Of a stretch of 64,000 bases of DNA, positions 29,971 through 39,460 are shown one piece after another (within the stretch, counting starts at the first letter, position 1; every line of letters starts with the position of its first letter). Made by a program: the position numbers and the translations under genes. This stretch comes from a virus. Below the pieces are notes generated by a model that saw nothing but the letters and a program-made list of their open reading frames with translations, made no database searches and was not told where the DNA came from. The stretch lies in the IMG/VR virus record IMGVR_UViG_3300047409_000171, positions 1 to 64,000 of that record, one strand, 5' to 3'.

Positions 29971-30291
29971 ATGGCAGGTAAGAAGTGCAAGGCTAAGGGC
30001 GGACGGGCTCAGGTCGTCTCCGGCAACAAGAACGTCATCAGCGAGGCCGAGGAAGGCACGACCGGTGATGTCGACAAGGTCAAGCGTGGCAAGAAGCGTA
30101 AGACGGGCGGCAAGGTGATCGGCCTGATGACCGGTGGCGGGGTTCGCCCGCGCCTGGATCGGCCCGGCCGCAAGTCCGGCGGTGGCGTTGGCGCCAATCG
30201 TTCGCCGCTTTCGACGGCGCACAACACGACCTCGCAGACCGCAGGATCGTCCAATCCAGGCGATTCTTATGGGGGCCTCCCCAAGCCGTGA
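29971..30291 (+). CDS. Basic GGxV-motif protein
   Basis: The 106-residue, very basic protein has four GG motifs: KAKGGRAQV, KTGGKVIG, MTGGGVRP and KSGGGVGA. It resembles the protein at 5377 in motif and charge. ATG 29971 follows a GGAG box (acaggagagccaag). A role inside the head is possible but unproven. Confidence 0.6.
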   Translation: MAGKKCKAKGGRAQVVSGNKNVISEAEEGTTGDVDKVKRGKKRKTGGKVIGLMTGGGVRPRLDRPGRKSGGGVGANRSPLSTAHNTTSQTAGSSNPGDSYGGLPKP

Positions 30292-30364
30292 TATTAATTC
30301 GGGCCTGAATCGCGTTATAGCGCGACACAGACCCTAACCAACCCGGATGAGATGAGCACCCGAA

Positions 30365-30928
30365 ATGGCTGAAATACTCGTATGCTATGAGGGACCTATT
30401 GTCACGCGTGCAGAGGCCAAGAAAGAAGGCAAGAAAAGATACTTTCGCGGGGTCGCTTGTAAGTATGGCCACATATCTCAAACTTTTCTTAGTGGGGGAT
30501 GTTGTTATTGCCAGACTCTAATGAGACGAAAGAACGATGGGGCAATAACTAAAAGAAGAGATAAATTACTCGCTGAAATAGCCGGAAGACCAAAACCAAA
30601 AATTTGCGAGGTGTGCCACAAGGCCGGAAGGCGAATCATATTTGACCATTGCCAAGCTTCTATGAAATTCAGAGGATGGTTGTGTGATGGATGCAATATG
30701 GCGATTGGTTTGCTCCATGAATCTCCTCAAAGACTAAGAGCCTTGGCTCTGTACTTAGAAAAGAACGCACCAAGTTTGGACTACGAAGAGCCTAAATTCA
30801 GGGTAACCAATAGAGGACTGATAACTCCAAAAGGAATGTGGAGTGCCGAAACTGAACGCAAAGCAGAGGAAGGCGCTTCCCGCAACGGTTTTCGCCGAGC
30901 CGAAGGCCAGAAAATATCCTCTGCCTGA
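30365..30928 (+). CDS. Endonuclease VII-type HNH protein (homing)
   Basis: The 187-residue protein has an N-terminal module YFRGVACKYGH ... CCYC like that of the HNH gene at 9408. An endonuclease VII core follows: CEVCHKAG, IFDHCQAS, FRGWLCDGCNMAIGLL. T4 endonuclease VII resolves branched DNA; many phage relatives act as homing nucleases. The gene is clearly A/T-richer than its neighbours. Its last 28 codons overlap the next gene in another frame, suggesting insertion just before it. Confidence 0.8.
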   Translation: MAEILVCYEGPIVTRAEAKKEGKKRYFRGVACKYGHISQTFLSGGCCYCQTLMRRKNDGAITKRRDKLLAEIAGRPKPKICEVCHKAGRRIIFDHCQASMKFRGWLCDGCNMAIGLLHESPQRLRALALYLEKNAPSLDYEEPKFRVTNRGLITPKGMWSAETERKAEEGASRNGFRRAEGQKISSA

Positions 30929-31085
30929 TGAAAGCCACGGTAGGAATGCGCTAGCAAGAGTTTCTCAGTTTGGGTCTGCAGAAGAGAAGAAAAAAGTCAG
31001 GTCAGCCGTGCGTCGTAGGTTTCCCGGCATTGCGGTAGAAGGCGGCAAGGCAAGCCAGAGGGCAGACAGGCCGCGAAGGAAGTAG
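30843..31085 (+). CDS. Conserved basic protein (RNALARVSQ family), GTG start
   Basis: The 80-residue protein PKLNAKQRKALPATVFA ... RKYPLPDESHGRNALARVSQFGS matches a small conserved phage and bacterial family. Its GTG start lies within the end of the endonuclease VII gene (86-base overlap). The function is unknown. The basic tail is Lys/Arg rich. Confidence 0.65.
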   Translation: MPKLNAKQRKALPATVFAEPKARKYPLPDESHGRNALARVSQFGSAEEKKKVRSAVRRRFPGIAVEGGKASQRADRPRRK

Positions 31086-31094
31086 GAGCGGCTC

Positions 31095-31469
31095 ATGGGA
31101 ATGCCCACCGTATTAACGCAGAACGGCACTGGGACGAGTGCCATCTGGTTTCCGGACTGGATGCAGAATCCTTTTGCTGTCGGCATTCAGTGCATCGCGA
31201 CGTCCACCGTCCAGTTCAGTGTTCAGCACACCCTCGACAACATCGATGTTACCAACGGCGGCGGCGGTCAGGGCGGCGTCAGCCCGACTGTGAACGCCAC
31301 AACGGCTGCCAACGCGACGTGGATCGACAATCCCGGCATTACCCTCGCTACCGCCACAATCAACGGAAACTATGCCTTTCCTGTTAGGGCCATCCGGGTT
31401 CAAATCCAGTCATCGACGGCGACAGGTGTAGTCGCAGCTACCTTCATTCAGGCGACCTACGGGCGGTGA
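31095..31469 (+). CDS. Small beta-type virion protein
   Basis: The 124-residue protein has Thr/Ala-rich beta strands (STVQFSVQHTLDNIDVTNGG, FPVRAIRVQIQSSTATG). It looks like a small beta-sandwich of the kind common in phage structural regions. The function is unknown. Confidence 0.55.
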   Translation: MGMPTVLTQNGTGTSAIWFPDWMQNPFAVGIQCIATSTVQFSVQHTLDNIDVTNGGGGQGGVSPTVNATTAANATWIDNPGITLATATINGNYAFPVRAIRVQIQSSTATGVVAATFIQATYGR

Positions 31470-31472
31470 TTT

Positions 31473-32960
31473 ATGACTGGGGTCGTCATCGGCGGAGCTA
31501 AGCTGTCTCTGGTGACAACGAGCGAAATCCCGGTTGATAGTGTCACGTTTGTTGGTAGTTCTCTTAGCTATCTAACGGGTGTTTCGGTAGGCCCCGCCAT
31601 CCTGCCGGTTTCCTTCCTTCCGATCAATGCCACTACTGCACCGAATATAAGCGTAGGATCGCGTAGCGCCCTGCAATGGGAGCGCACGCAGGCATGGACA
31701 TGCATTGCATTTATTACTGTCGCGGCAGCTCCTGCTGCTAGTGGCGCAGCTATTATATTCACAACTTGCAACCAAGTTGTCAGTTCAACAGAGGTCGATC
31801 CCGGCTTCCGTGGATATGAGTTTTGGATTAACGATCAGGGTAAGTTACAGGTGCGCATCATCAGTGACTACGTTGGTTCTAATTATATTGGAGTGATAGG
31901 ATCGACGGTAGTCACTAACGGCGTGCGGTGCCAGGTCGCAGCGAGTTACGACGGGTCAAGCACGGCTGCTGGAGTTAAGCTGTATGTTAACGGTGTACTA
32001 GAAACCAACACCGTTGAAAGCGACACGCTGTCCAGCACCATCGTCAACAGCCAGCCATTCTATATCGGCAATCAGCGTGGTTGGCCTTATTCTCTTGGAG
32101 GTAGTCTGGATCAATTTTCCTTGTCTAAGGTGGTCAGGAACCAGGCCGCTATCCGAACTTATACTAGTGCTGGTTCGGCGCTCGATGCCAACACGGTACT
32201 CGCCTATAATTTTTCGGAACAGTCTGGCAAGGTTACATCAGACCTCTCATCGAACGGCTTCGTGGGGGCCATGAACGGTGCCAGATGGGTACGGTCTGGA
32301 GCGGTGGGCAATGCGCCTTACTGGCTGCAGGGAAAGCTAGGTGCTGACGCTGGCCTTGTGCCCGCACCATCTACGGCCGTAACGCTGTCGGCTGCCGTAG
32401 CTAGTGGAAATTCTGTGATTGTTTCCTGCACCGTAGCAGCTGGGGCTGGGACAATCAATTTTAGCGACGACAAATCCAATGTATACACTCCTATTGTAGC
32501 CAATGTGACCAATGCTCTGGCCGGTACAATTACCGCCATGGCAATCGCCACCAATGTCACCAATGGTCCATCAACGTTTACCGCCACTATTAGCGCAGGA
32601 AATGGTACCTATTGGCGCGTGCTGGCGGAGGAGCTTGTAAATATCAAGGCGGCCTCTCCGGTCGATGCCAGCGCCAGCCTTTACAATCCGGCCGCGACCG
32701 GCGTCGATGGTGCTACATCTGGACCCTTCGTTCCGACTGCAAATTTTGATTTTATCTATGGCATATCGGGAGATTTTACTGTCAGCACAGTGACAAACGG
32801 TACCGGTTTCTCGTCACTGACCATGGGAAAATCCACTGACAATGAGCCGCTCTATAGCGAGTATTTCTTTCAGAAAACAGCCGGTGCGACGGCGGCCACA
32901 TTCAGTCCAAGTATTGTGTCGTTACAGCCTGTAATAGGGGTGGCGCTGAAATCGCAGTGA
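31473..32960 (+). CDS. LamG-like lectin-domain virion protein
   Basis: The 495-residue protein has a concanavalin/LamG-like domain in residues 60-250: GYEFWINDQGKLQVRI, QVAASYDGSSTAAGVKLYVN and PFYIGNQRGWPYSLGGSLDQ. The second half (290-495) is a Ser/Thr/Ala-rich beta region like Ig-type repeats. It may bind sugars on the host surface or decorate the head. Start ATG 31473 is three bases after the previous stop. Confidence 0.6.
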   Translation: MTGVVIGGAKLSLVTTSEIPVDSVTFVGSSLSYLTGVSVGPAILPVSFLPINATTAPNISVGSRSALQWERTQAWTCIAFITVAAAPAASGAAIIFTTCNQVVSSTEVDPGFRGYEFWINDQGKLQVRIISDYVGSNYIGVIGSTVVTNGVRCQVAASYDGSSTAAGVKLYVNGVLETNTVESDTLSSTIVNSQPFYIGNQRGWPYSLGGSLDQFSLSKVVRNQAAIRTYTSAGSALDANTVLAYNFSEQSGKVTSDLSSNGFVGAMNGARWVRSGAVGNAPYWLQGKLGADAGLVPAPSTAVTLSAAVASGNSVIVSCTVAAGAGTINFSDDKSNVYTPIVANVTNALAGTITAMAIATNVTNGPSTFTATISAGNGTYWRVLAEELVNIKAASPVDASASLYNPAATGVDGATSGPFVPTANFDFIYGISGDFTVSTVTNGTGFSSLTMGKSTDNEPLYSEYFFQKTAGATAATFSPSIVSLQPVIGVALKSQ

Positions 32961-32981
32961 TGGAATAACGAGAGGCATAAA

Positions 32982-33053
32982 ATGATACCTGCACTTGAAA
33001 TAAATTTCGCATTATGGGGCATGATATTGTGCCTCATTCATTGGTTGGGATAG
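32982..33053 (+). CDS. Tiny membrane peptide, 23 aa
   Basis: MIPALEINFALWGMILCLIH is followed by WLG, with one membrane helix. It has an AGAGG box upstream and its stop touches the next ATG (TAGATG), so translation may be coupled. The function is unknown. Confidence 0.4.
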   Translation: MIPALEINFALWGMILCLIHWLG

Positions 33054-33749
33054 ATGACGTCAACTGGCACATACGGTTTTTCGATCACGTCCGGTGAGGT
33101 CGTCCTCGACGCCTATGAACGATGCGGGATCATCGCTTCGCAGCTCGAGCAGAAGCATTTTTTCACGGCGCGGCGGCAGATGAACCTTTTGCTCTCGTCG
33201 GAGTGGAGCAACCGCGGTATTAACTTGTGGCGCGTGGAATTGCTCTCCCAGTTGCTGACGCAGGGAACGGCATCGTACACGCTGCCGGCGCGGGTCATCA
33301 TGATCTTGGACACTTACCGCAGCACGAACCAAGGGCAGTCGACCCAAACCGACATTTTCATCACGCCGATCTCTCGTGACGACTATGCGGCCTATCCTCA
33401 GAAGCAGACGCAGGGGCCACCTAATCAATATTACTTTGACAGGCAGATTGTGCCGCCGTTGACCCTATATCCGGTGCCTGACGGCAACGGTCCGTATTAC
33501 CTAAATTACTATGCGTTCACCCAAATTCAAGATTCCAGTTTGCCATCTGGATCAACGCCAGACCTGCCGGTGAGGTGGTACGATGCCGCCTGTGCCGGAC
33601 TGGCGCTGCGCGTGTCTCGAGTCTTTGCACCGGCCAAGACAAAAGATTTGAAATCGGACTATGATGAAGCGTGGACCCTCGCCGCGACCGAGGACACGCA
33701 GAATGTGAATATCCGTGTGTCGCCGGGAATTTCTCGTTACTACCGATAG
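33054..33749 (+). CDS. Tail accessory / head-tail adaptor protein
   Basis: The 231-residue protein opens with SGEVVLDAYERCGI, then FTARRQMNLLLSSEWSNRG, then a beta section, and ends in a helical part with PVRWYDAACAGLALRVSRVF. This resembles adaptor proteins of the P22 gp4 / T7 tubular-A type that join portal and tail. The family call is by pattern and position. Confidence 0.55.
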   Translation: MTSTGTYGFSITSGEVVLDAYERCGIIASQLEQKHFFTARRQMNLLLSSEWSNRGINLWRVELLSQLLTQGTASYTLPARVIMILDTYRSTNQGQSTQTDIFITPISRDDYAAYPQKQTQGPPNQYYFDRQIVPPLTLYPVPDGNGPYYLNYYAFTQIQDSSLPSGSTPDLPVRWYDAACAGLALRVSRVFAPAKTKDLKSDYDEAWTLAATEDTQNVNIRVSPGISRYYR

Positions 33750-33758
33750 GATCGTTCT

Positions 33759-34169
33759 GTGCGCAAACATCCGAGACGAGCTGAAGTTGATCCAACGAAT
33801 CCCGCTTCGTGGTCCCGTAGCGACAGAAACGGATTCATCGGAAACTTAAAGAATATGCGGTGGAACTACGAATGGCGCGGGCCGCGGATCATCAACACCC
33901 GCATCCTTGTCCATGAGGACGAACTGGACATACCGCAGCGGCAACTTGGCTCGCCAGCGCTTCTCGGCCCTGACCCTGTACCAGTGGCCAATGCGCGCCC
34001 TGAATCATACTCGATTGATGAGTATCCGGTCTCCACTAGAATTCCGATGGGTACTACGCTGCCCAACGGGGCCGTCCGTGCCATCATGCAGTCTCACGGG
34101 GCTTCTCCGATTAACCTGATAGCCACGGTTCAAGGTGGCGTCACCGATGGCAACTGGACAGGGCCATGA
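33759..34169 (+). CDS. Conserved podoviral protein (RWxYEWRGP family)
   Basis: The 136-residue protein starts at GTG 33759 and contains MRWNYEWRGPRIINTRILV, then DIPQRQLG and PDPVPVANARPESY. In related phages known to me, Cys pairs flank this core; here the matching places read SDRNG and HEDELD, so a zinc site seems to be lost. The role is unknown, perhaps a tail connector. Confidence 0.55.
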   Translation: MRKHPRRAEVDPTNPASWSRSDRNGFIGNLKNMRWNYEWRGPRIINTRILVHEDELDIPQRQLGSPALLGPDPVPVANARPESYSIDEYPVSTRIPMGTTLPNGAVRAIMQSHGASPINLIATVQGGVTDGNWTGP

Positions 34170-35284
34170 CGACACTTCCGGCCGTAGTCAGGATTATTGA
34201 CCTCCCAACCGGGACCACAATCACGGGTCTTGAGGTGTTTGAGGCTGTCCAGACTGTAGCCGGCGTTCAGATTTCGGTTCAGGTGCCGATTAACCAAGTT
34301 ATGACAACGGCGCTCGGAGGATTACCAACCGGCGGCGGGACTGGACAGATTCTCAGCAAGGCGAACGGCACCAATTTTGCTGCCACTTGGAGTAGTGTAT
34401 CTTCATTCATCTCGGTTATTCCGACATCCGGCCTTGCGACTTCAGGGTCTGGCACCGCTCTTGTGATCGGAATTGCGACCGGTGGCATCTCCTCTGCGCA
34501 GATCGCCAATAATGCGGTCGGCACTAACCAACTGGCCAGCAGCCTTGGCATTGCGAGCTCGTTGAGCATCGGAACTTTTCTGACGGTTGGCTCACCGGCA
34601 ACATCTCGCGTAAGTCTGGGCGCATTCGGTATTGTTAGGGTGCAGACATTCACGGCCAGCGGCACCTACACGCCAAATGCGAACATGGTCTATTGCCAGA
34701 TTGAGGCTGTAGGTGGTGGAGGTGGCGGGGGTGGTGTTGGGGTGGCAACGACCGGGATATGGGGCGGGGGCGGCGGGGGCGGGGGTGCATATGCAAGAAC
34801 GCTAACCTCAACAGGAGCCGTTGGTGCTTCTCAGGTGGTGACCATTGGAGTGAACGGGACGGGAAGCGTTGGGACAACATCCGCTGCTACCGCAGGCGGG
34901 ACGACAAGCGTAGGATCATTATGCGCTGCCAATGGTGGATTCCCAGGTACGGCTGGTCACGTATCGCAAACTGGTGGTGGCGGAAACGGAGGGGCTGCTG
35001 GAGTTGGTGATTTTGTCGTTATCGGCGGCGCCGGCCTGTCAGGTATATATGATGGTGCTGGAAACGTATTCTCACCGCAAGGCGGAAACGGCGGGGCATC
35101 TTTATTGGGAGGCGGGGCTGCTGCGACCACTGCTGTTACCGGGACTACTGGGGTAGGCCAGACCGCAGTGGGGTACGGAGGGGGCGGGTCCGGTGCAATA
35201 AATGTAAAGGTATCCACAGCGACTACAAACGGAGGAAATGGGGCCAAGGGCATCGTCATCATTACTGAGTTCTGCACACAATGA
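34166..35284 (+). CDS. Tail fibre / adhesin with glycine-rich domain
   Basis: The 372-residue protein has a Thr/Ser-rich shaft (residues 1-150) with GGISSAQIANNAVGTNQLAS, as seen in tail fibres. A C-terminal domain starts FTASGTYTPNANMVYCQIEA and runs into poly-Gly tracts of eight residues or more. Gly-rich adhesin tips of phage fibres form polyglycine-II sandwiches that contact the host. It likely decides host range. Confidence 0.72.
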   Translation: MTTLPAVVRIIDLPTGTTITGLEVFEAVQTVAGVQISVQVPINQVMTTALGGLPTGGGTGQILSKANGTNFAATWSSVSSFISVIPTSGLATSGSGTALVIGIATGGISSAQIANNAVGTNQLASSLGIASSLSIGTFLTVGSPATSRVSLGAFGIVRVQTFTASGTYTPNANMVYCQIEAVGGGGGGGGVGVATTGIWGGGGGGGGAYARTLTSTGAVGASQVVTIGVNGTGSVGTTSAATAGGTTSVGSLCAANGGFPGTAGHVSQTGGGGNGGAAGVGDFVVIGGAGLSGIYDGAGNVFSPQGGNGGASLLGGGAAATTAVTGTTGVGQTAVGYGGGGSGAINVKVSTATTNGGNGAKGIVIITEFCTQ

Positions 35285-35976
35285 CCGCCCTTACCTACAC
35301 AACGTATGTGACTGCGCTGGCCCTAGAGGCGGTTGTGCAGCCGACTGATACTAATTTTCAGGCTATCCTGCCGACGATCATCACGAATTCGGAATTGAGA
35401 CTTCAGCGAGACCTTGACCTCGTTGATTCGACGGTACGGGATTCCAGCGCCACGTTCGCACTATCTACACGTAATTTTACGCTGCCATCGACCAACGGGA
35501 CGTTCATCGTTATCGAACAATTGAATGTCATCACGCCTGCGGGCACGACAAACCCGGAATTGGGAACGCGAAACTCACTCATTCCGGTGTCAATCGACAT
35601 GCTGGATGCGTTGTGGCCATCATCATCCGGGTCGACGCTTCCCGTGTATATGTCGATGATGGATCAGGACTTGGCCATTGTTGGGCCGTTCCCGGACGCA
35701 ACCTATACGGTTGAGGTAGTAGGAACGCAGCGGTTCAATTCGCTATCTACTGCGGTCATGACAACTCCATTGTCCGTGTTTTTCCCAGACCTGTTCTTGG
35801 CTGCTTCAATGGTAGAATTGGCGGCATACCAGCGCAACTTCGGTGCCATGGCGGACGACCCCAAATCTGCCATGTCATGGGAGGCGCATTATCAGACAAT
35901 TCTCAAGTCGGCCCAGACGGAAGAGAACAAGAAGAAATTCCTGTCGGGCCACAATGAGAAGGGCGGAGGGGGATAA
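35281..35976 (+). CDS. SU10-type adaptor protein
   Basis: The 231-residue protein begins with a helical segment IITNSELRLQRDLDLVDST and has beta strands in the middle. It ends SMVELAAYQRNFGAMADDPK with a long helix. The IT-x-SEL-x-L-x-RDLDL pattern matches adaptor proteins of SU10-like podoviruses, which sit between portal and tail. The ATG overlaps the fibre stop. Confidence 0.6.
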   Translation: MTALTYTTYVTALALEAVVQPTDTNFQAILPTIITNSELRLQRDLDLVDSTVRDSSATFALSTRNFTLPSTNGTFIVIEQLNVITPAGTTNPELGTRNSLIPVSIDMLDALWPSSSGSTLPVYMSMMDQDLAIVGPFPDATYTVEVVGTQRFNSLSTAVMTTPLSVFFPDLFLAASMVELAAYQRNFGAMADDPKSAMSWEAHYQTILKSAQTEENKKKFLSGHNEKGGGG

Positions 35977-35982
35977 AAATCC

Positions 35983-36972
35983 ATGACGGAACCTGTAACT
36001 AATAATCTTTATCTGATCGTACCGAACACATCAGATTTGCCGGGAGCTTGGGCCACATCTGCTCTTAATCCGAACTTTCAATCAATTGATGCCAAACTAA
36101 GCGGCACGACCACGATATCGCTTTCGTCCACGACGACGATCCTGTTGACGGTGCCGGCGACGACTGGTGTATGGCCGGGCGGCAATCCGTCTCAGTCGAT
36201 GCAGGCGCTGATCAAGTTCACGGGGGCGCAGACGGGTTCGGCTACGATCCAATTCACGCTGCCGGGATTCTATATTATAGACAACCGGTGCACGGGGACG
36301 ACGTTCGTCAAACTTTCTCCGGCGAGCGGTGGTGGCAATTCAATCGGTGCGCCTCCAGGTGAAAAATGTCATGTGTTCTTTGATGGCACGGACATGGACT
36401 ATGTCAATTTGGGTCGCGTTGGCTCTCCGCTTGATCTGCACATTAACACCACAACGCTGCCGCCTTGGATGACCGCGTGCTCTGTGTCGCCATATCTTGT
36501 GAAAGATGGATCGGTCTACACGTCGTCGGTTTATCCAGCATTGTCAGCATTGCTTGGCTCTACGTTTGGTGGGAACGGCGTCACTACGTTCGGCGTTCCG
36601 GATGAACGGTCCCGCACGAGACTTGGTGTCGATACGATCCAAGCTGCATCTGGTGCCACTGCTGCGCGCATCACCTTTGCGCAGGCTGGGTTTACTGGGT
36701 CACTCTTGGGGGCGGCCGGAGGAACATCTATCAGCGCTCTGGTAACAGCCAACACCCCGCCCTATACGCCAGTCGGCGGCGTTTCGTCCGTGTTTCAGAA
36801 TATTGCAGTCCCAGCGGCCGGACCTGTTCACATGGTCATTGCTACGACGTCTGGCGACGGTGCCACGGGGGCGGGCAACACCTTTGCGGGGACGCTAGGT
36901 GGAGGTACCAGCGCGCCATTCTCAAATGTGGGGCCGGGAATTGTTTCGTGTCTGCCATTGATCAAGACGTGA
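35983..36972 (+). CDS. Tail-collar domain protein
   Basis: The 329-residue protein has a beta N-terminal half. A collar domain lies around residues 160-225: SPYLVKDGSVYTSSVYPALS, LLGSTFGGNGVTTFGVPDER and RLGVD. Phage tail-collar (PF07484-type) domains occur in tail tips and fibres. The C-terminus is Gly/Thr-rich. Confidence 0.72.
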   Translation: MTEPVTNNLYLIVPNTSDLPGAWATSALNPNFQSIDAKLSGTTTISLSSTTTILLTVPATTGVWPGGNPSQSMQALIKFTGAQTGSATIQFTLPGFYIIDNRCTGTTFVKLSPASGGGNSIGAPPGEKCHVFFDGTDMDYVNLGRVGSPLDLHINTTTLPPWMTACSVSPYLVKDGSVYTSSVYPALSALLGSTFGGNGVTTFGVPDERSRTRLGVDTIQAASGATAARITFAQAGFTGSLLGAAGGTSISALVTANTPPYTPVGGVSSVFQNIAVPAAGPVHMVIATTSGDGATGAGNTFAGTLGGGTSAPFSNVGPGIVSCLPLIKT

Positions 36973-36979
36973 GGTAGGC

Positions 36980-39037
36980 ATGCCGTATGGCAGCGTCCAA
37001 CTCATCCCCGGGATAAACACCGAGCGCACGCCAACGGCGAACGAAGCTGGCATTTCGCAGAGCCAGATGATCCGTTTCCGTGACAGCCTTGCGCAGAAGT
37101 ATGGAGGCTGGCAGAGGTTCTACGCATTCAACATAGCAGGGGTTCCGCGTGATCTACATGCATGGCAGGATTTGAATGCTGGGCAGCATCTACTTGCGGG
37201 CACCACTTCAACGCTGAACATGATCACGGGCGGTTCGCTGCAGAACATCACCCCACAGCAATTGTCGTCCAACTTCACGCCGAACTTCTCTGTCGTCGCT
37301 GGAGGCACGACTGTCACGGTTGCTGACCCCAATATCAACAACGTGACGGTTTTCGATTCGGTGATGTTCAACACGCCGATCGTCATCGGGTCGGCTGTCA
37401 TCTCGGGCCTGTTTCCGATTGTCACGACGCTAGGTGGCACCGGATATACGATCCAGTTGGCCAATGCAGCCGGCACCACCGCCAGCAACACCGGCACACT
37501 GCCATTGTTCACGATGGCGACATCGTCCAATCTGGTCAGCGTCCTGATGACGGCGCACGGCATCAGTACAGGCGGTACGATTGCGTTTCAGAAGACGACG
37601 GTGGTTTCTGGCGTCTCGATCTACGGCATCTTCCCTATCACCTATACTGACGCTAACAACTTCAAGATCACGGCGGCTGCGCTGGCGACGAGCGCCGCCA
37701 CCTCATTCATGAACAACGGTAGCGCATCGCTGCAGTATTTCATCAATATTGGCCCGGCGGCGTCCGGAGCTGGCTACGGCTCTGGAGGATATGGTTCTGG
37801 TGGTTACGGCACTGGCACCGCTGGCTCGGACCAGATCGGTTCACCGATCACGGCAACGGACTGGACGAGCGACAACTGGGGACAGATTGCGCTCGCCAAT
37901 GCAATGGGCGGCCCGATCTATCAATACGACCCGACGGGAGGATTCCAGACTGCGTCCATCGTTCCCACAGCACCTCCATTCAACAATGGAATTTTCGTCT
38001 CTAACACACTGCAAATCCTGTTTGCGTGGGGCTCGACCACAAATGCCTCGATCGGGCAAATCCTCGACCCGATGATGATACGTTGGTCGGACCTGAGCGA
38101 CTACACGAAGTTCACGACCAAGACCACGAACCAGGCTGGCTCGTTCCGGCTCCCTATCGGGTCTGTTATTCGAGGCGGGATGGCAATGGCGAACCAGAAT
38201 TTGTTCTGGACCGACTTGGATTTGTGGGTAGCAAATTATGCTGGCTATCCGTTGGTGTTCGGCTTCAATAAGATCGGCGCTGGGGCTGGGCTGATTTCCT
38301 CGCACGCCGCGCAACCGTTCCGCGGCTCTGTCTACTGGATGGGGCCGTCGAACTTCTATGTTTACAGCGGCGGGTCGGTGTCAGTTCTTCCATGCTCGGT
38401 GTGGGATTTTGTGTTTCAGAACCTCAAATCAGGGTCTGATGCGAACGGGCGCCCTTACACTGCCAATATCCGGGCGATGCCCAACACGCCGTTCAATGAA
38501 GTTGGATGGGAATTCCCATCGGCTTCAAGTTCGAACGGTGAGAACGATTCCTACGTCAAGATGAACGTCTCTGAGCCGGGTCGGCCATGGGACTATGGCA
38601 CGTTGGCGCGGTCGGCTTGGATCGATCAGACAGTGCTAGGAAATCCGATTGCATGCACGCCTACGGGCATCATCTACCAGCAAGAGACGACCAACGATGC
38701 GGATGGATCGCCGATCACAGCGTCGTTCACGACGGGATATTTCTACATTGCCGAGGGCGAGGAGTTTGCTTTCGTCGATGATATTTTGCCGGATATGCGT
38801 TGGGGTACTTACGCTGGCGCGCAGAGCGCACAAGTGCAAATCTCGTTCAATGTGGCAAACTATCCAACCGATACACCCGTGGTCTATGGTCCGTATGTGA
38901 TGAGCACTTCGGTTGAACATATCCCGGTTCGGTTTCGTGGCAGGCTGATGTCGATCACGGTGTCGTCAAGCGACGTTGGGTCGTTTTGGAGACTTGGGAA
39001 AATCAAGTATCGGTGGGCTCCCGCAGGACGTAATTGA
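36980..39037 (+). CDS. Tail hub / nozzle protein (P22 gp10-like)
   Basis: The 685-residue protein begins QLIPGINTERTPTANEAG and MIRFRDSLAQKYGGWQRF, typical of podoviral packaged-DNA stabilisation / nozzle proteins. It ends VRFRGRLMSITVSSSDVG then RLGKIKYRWAPAGR. The centre contains a GYGSGGYGSGGYGTG repeat near residue 265. The beta-rich body fits the propeller-like ring that plugs the tail. Confidence 0.72.
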   Translation: MPYGSVQLIPGINTERTPTANEAGISQSQMIRFRDSLAQKYGGWQRFYAFNIAGVPRDLHAWQDLNAGQHLLAGTTSTLNMITGGSLQNITPQQLSSNFTPNFSVVAGGTTVTVADPNINNVTVFDSVMFNTPIVIGSAVISGLFPIVTTLGGTGYTIQLANAAGTTASNTGTLPLFTMATSSNLVSVLMTAHGISTGGTIAFQKTTVVSGVSIYGIFPITYTDANNFKITAAALATSAATSFMNNGSASLQYFINIGPAASGAGYGSGGYGSGGYGTGTAGSDQIGSPITATDWTSDNWGQIALANAMGGPIYQYDPTGGFQTASIVPTAPPFNNGIFVSNTLQILFAWGSTTNASIGQILDPMMIRWSDLSDYTKFTTKTTNQAGSFRLPIGSVIRGGMAMANQNLFWTDLDLWVANYAGYPLVFGFNKIGAGAGLISSHAAQPFRGSVYWMGPSNFYVYSGGSVSVLPCSVWDFVFQNLKSGSDANGRPYTANIRAMPNTPFNEVGWEFPSASSSNGENDSYVKMNVSEPGRPWDYGTLARSAWIDQTVLGNPIACTPTGIIYQQETTNDADGSPITASFTTGYFYIAEGEEFAFVDDILPDMRWGTYAGAQSAQVQISFNVANYPTDTPVVYGPYVMSTSVEHIPVRFRGRLMSITVSSSDVGSFWRLGKIKYRWAPAGRN
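37765..37815 (+). repeat. Short tandem repeat coding GYGSGG
   Basis: The hub gene holds three near copies of an 18-base unit encoding G-Y-G-S/T-G-G/T. It forms a flexible Gly-rich loop in the hub protein. Confidence 0.55.
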
Positions 39038-39453
39038 TGGGCGATGGATCACCACAGGGTGGATACTCCGAGGCTATAAGCCAGCTTCAGAACATCGCAC
39101 GCCAATTGTCGGCTTGGTCGCAGTCGCAACTCAATGCCTACCCGGTTCCGACATCGACTACATCTCCGACATTTACCGGGGTGACGCTGAACACCACGAC
39201 GGCTGCCTTGATTGTAGCAGCTAGCACGCTGCGGCACGGGATGATCCTAAGCAACCCGGGGACGACTGCGGCTTACATTTGGCCAACTGAGACGACGACG
39301 TCGCTTGCGTCCACATCGCTTGGCGGCTCGATGCTGGTCGCTGCGGGGAGTTCTGTTATATTGTCATCGTCCCAGTTCCCGAATAATACCGCTGGCTGGT
39401 CTGGGATTTCGACAACGGCGGCGGGGCAATTTTCTGTCTGGCAATTTTTCTGA
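39037..39453 (+). CDS. Small beta-sandwich virion protein
   Basis: The 138-residue protein has a helical start (ISQLQNIARQLSAWSQSQL) then Thr/Ser-rich beta strands with TLRHGMILSNPGTTAAYIWP. It could be a tail or head decoration protein. ATG 39037 overlaps the hub stop; TTG 39034 is also in frame. Confidence 0.55.
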   Translation: MGDGSPQGGYSEAISQLQNIARQLSAWSQSQLNAYPVPTSTTSPTFTGVTLNTTTAALIVAASTLRHGMILSNPGTTAAYIWPTETTTSLASTSLGGSMLVAAGSSVILSSSQFPNNTAGWSGISTTAAGQFSVWQFF

Positions 39454-39460
39454 GGGTAAC

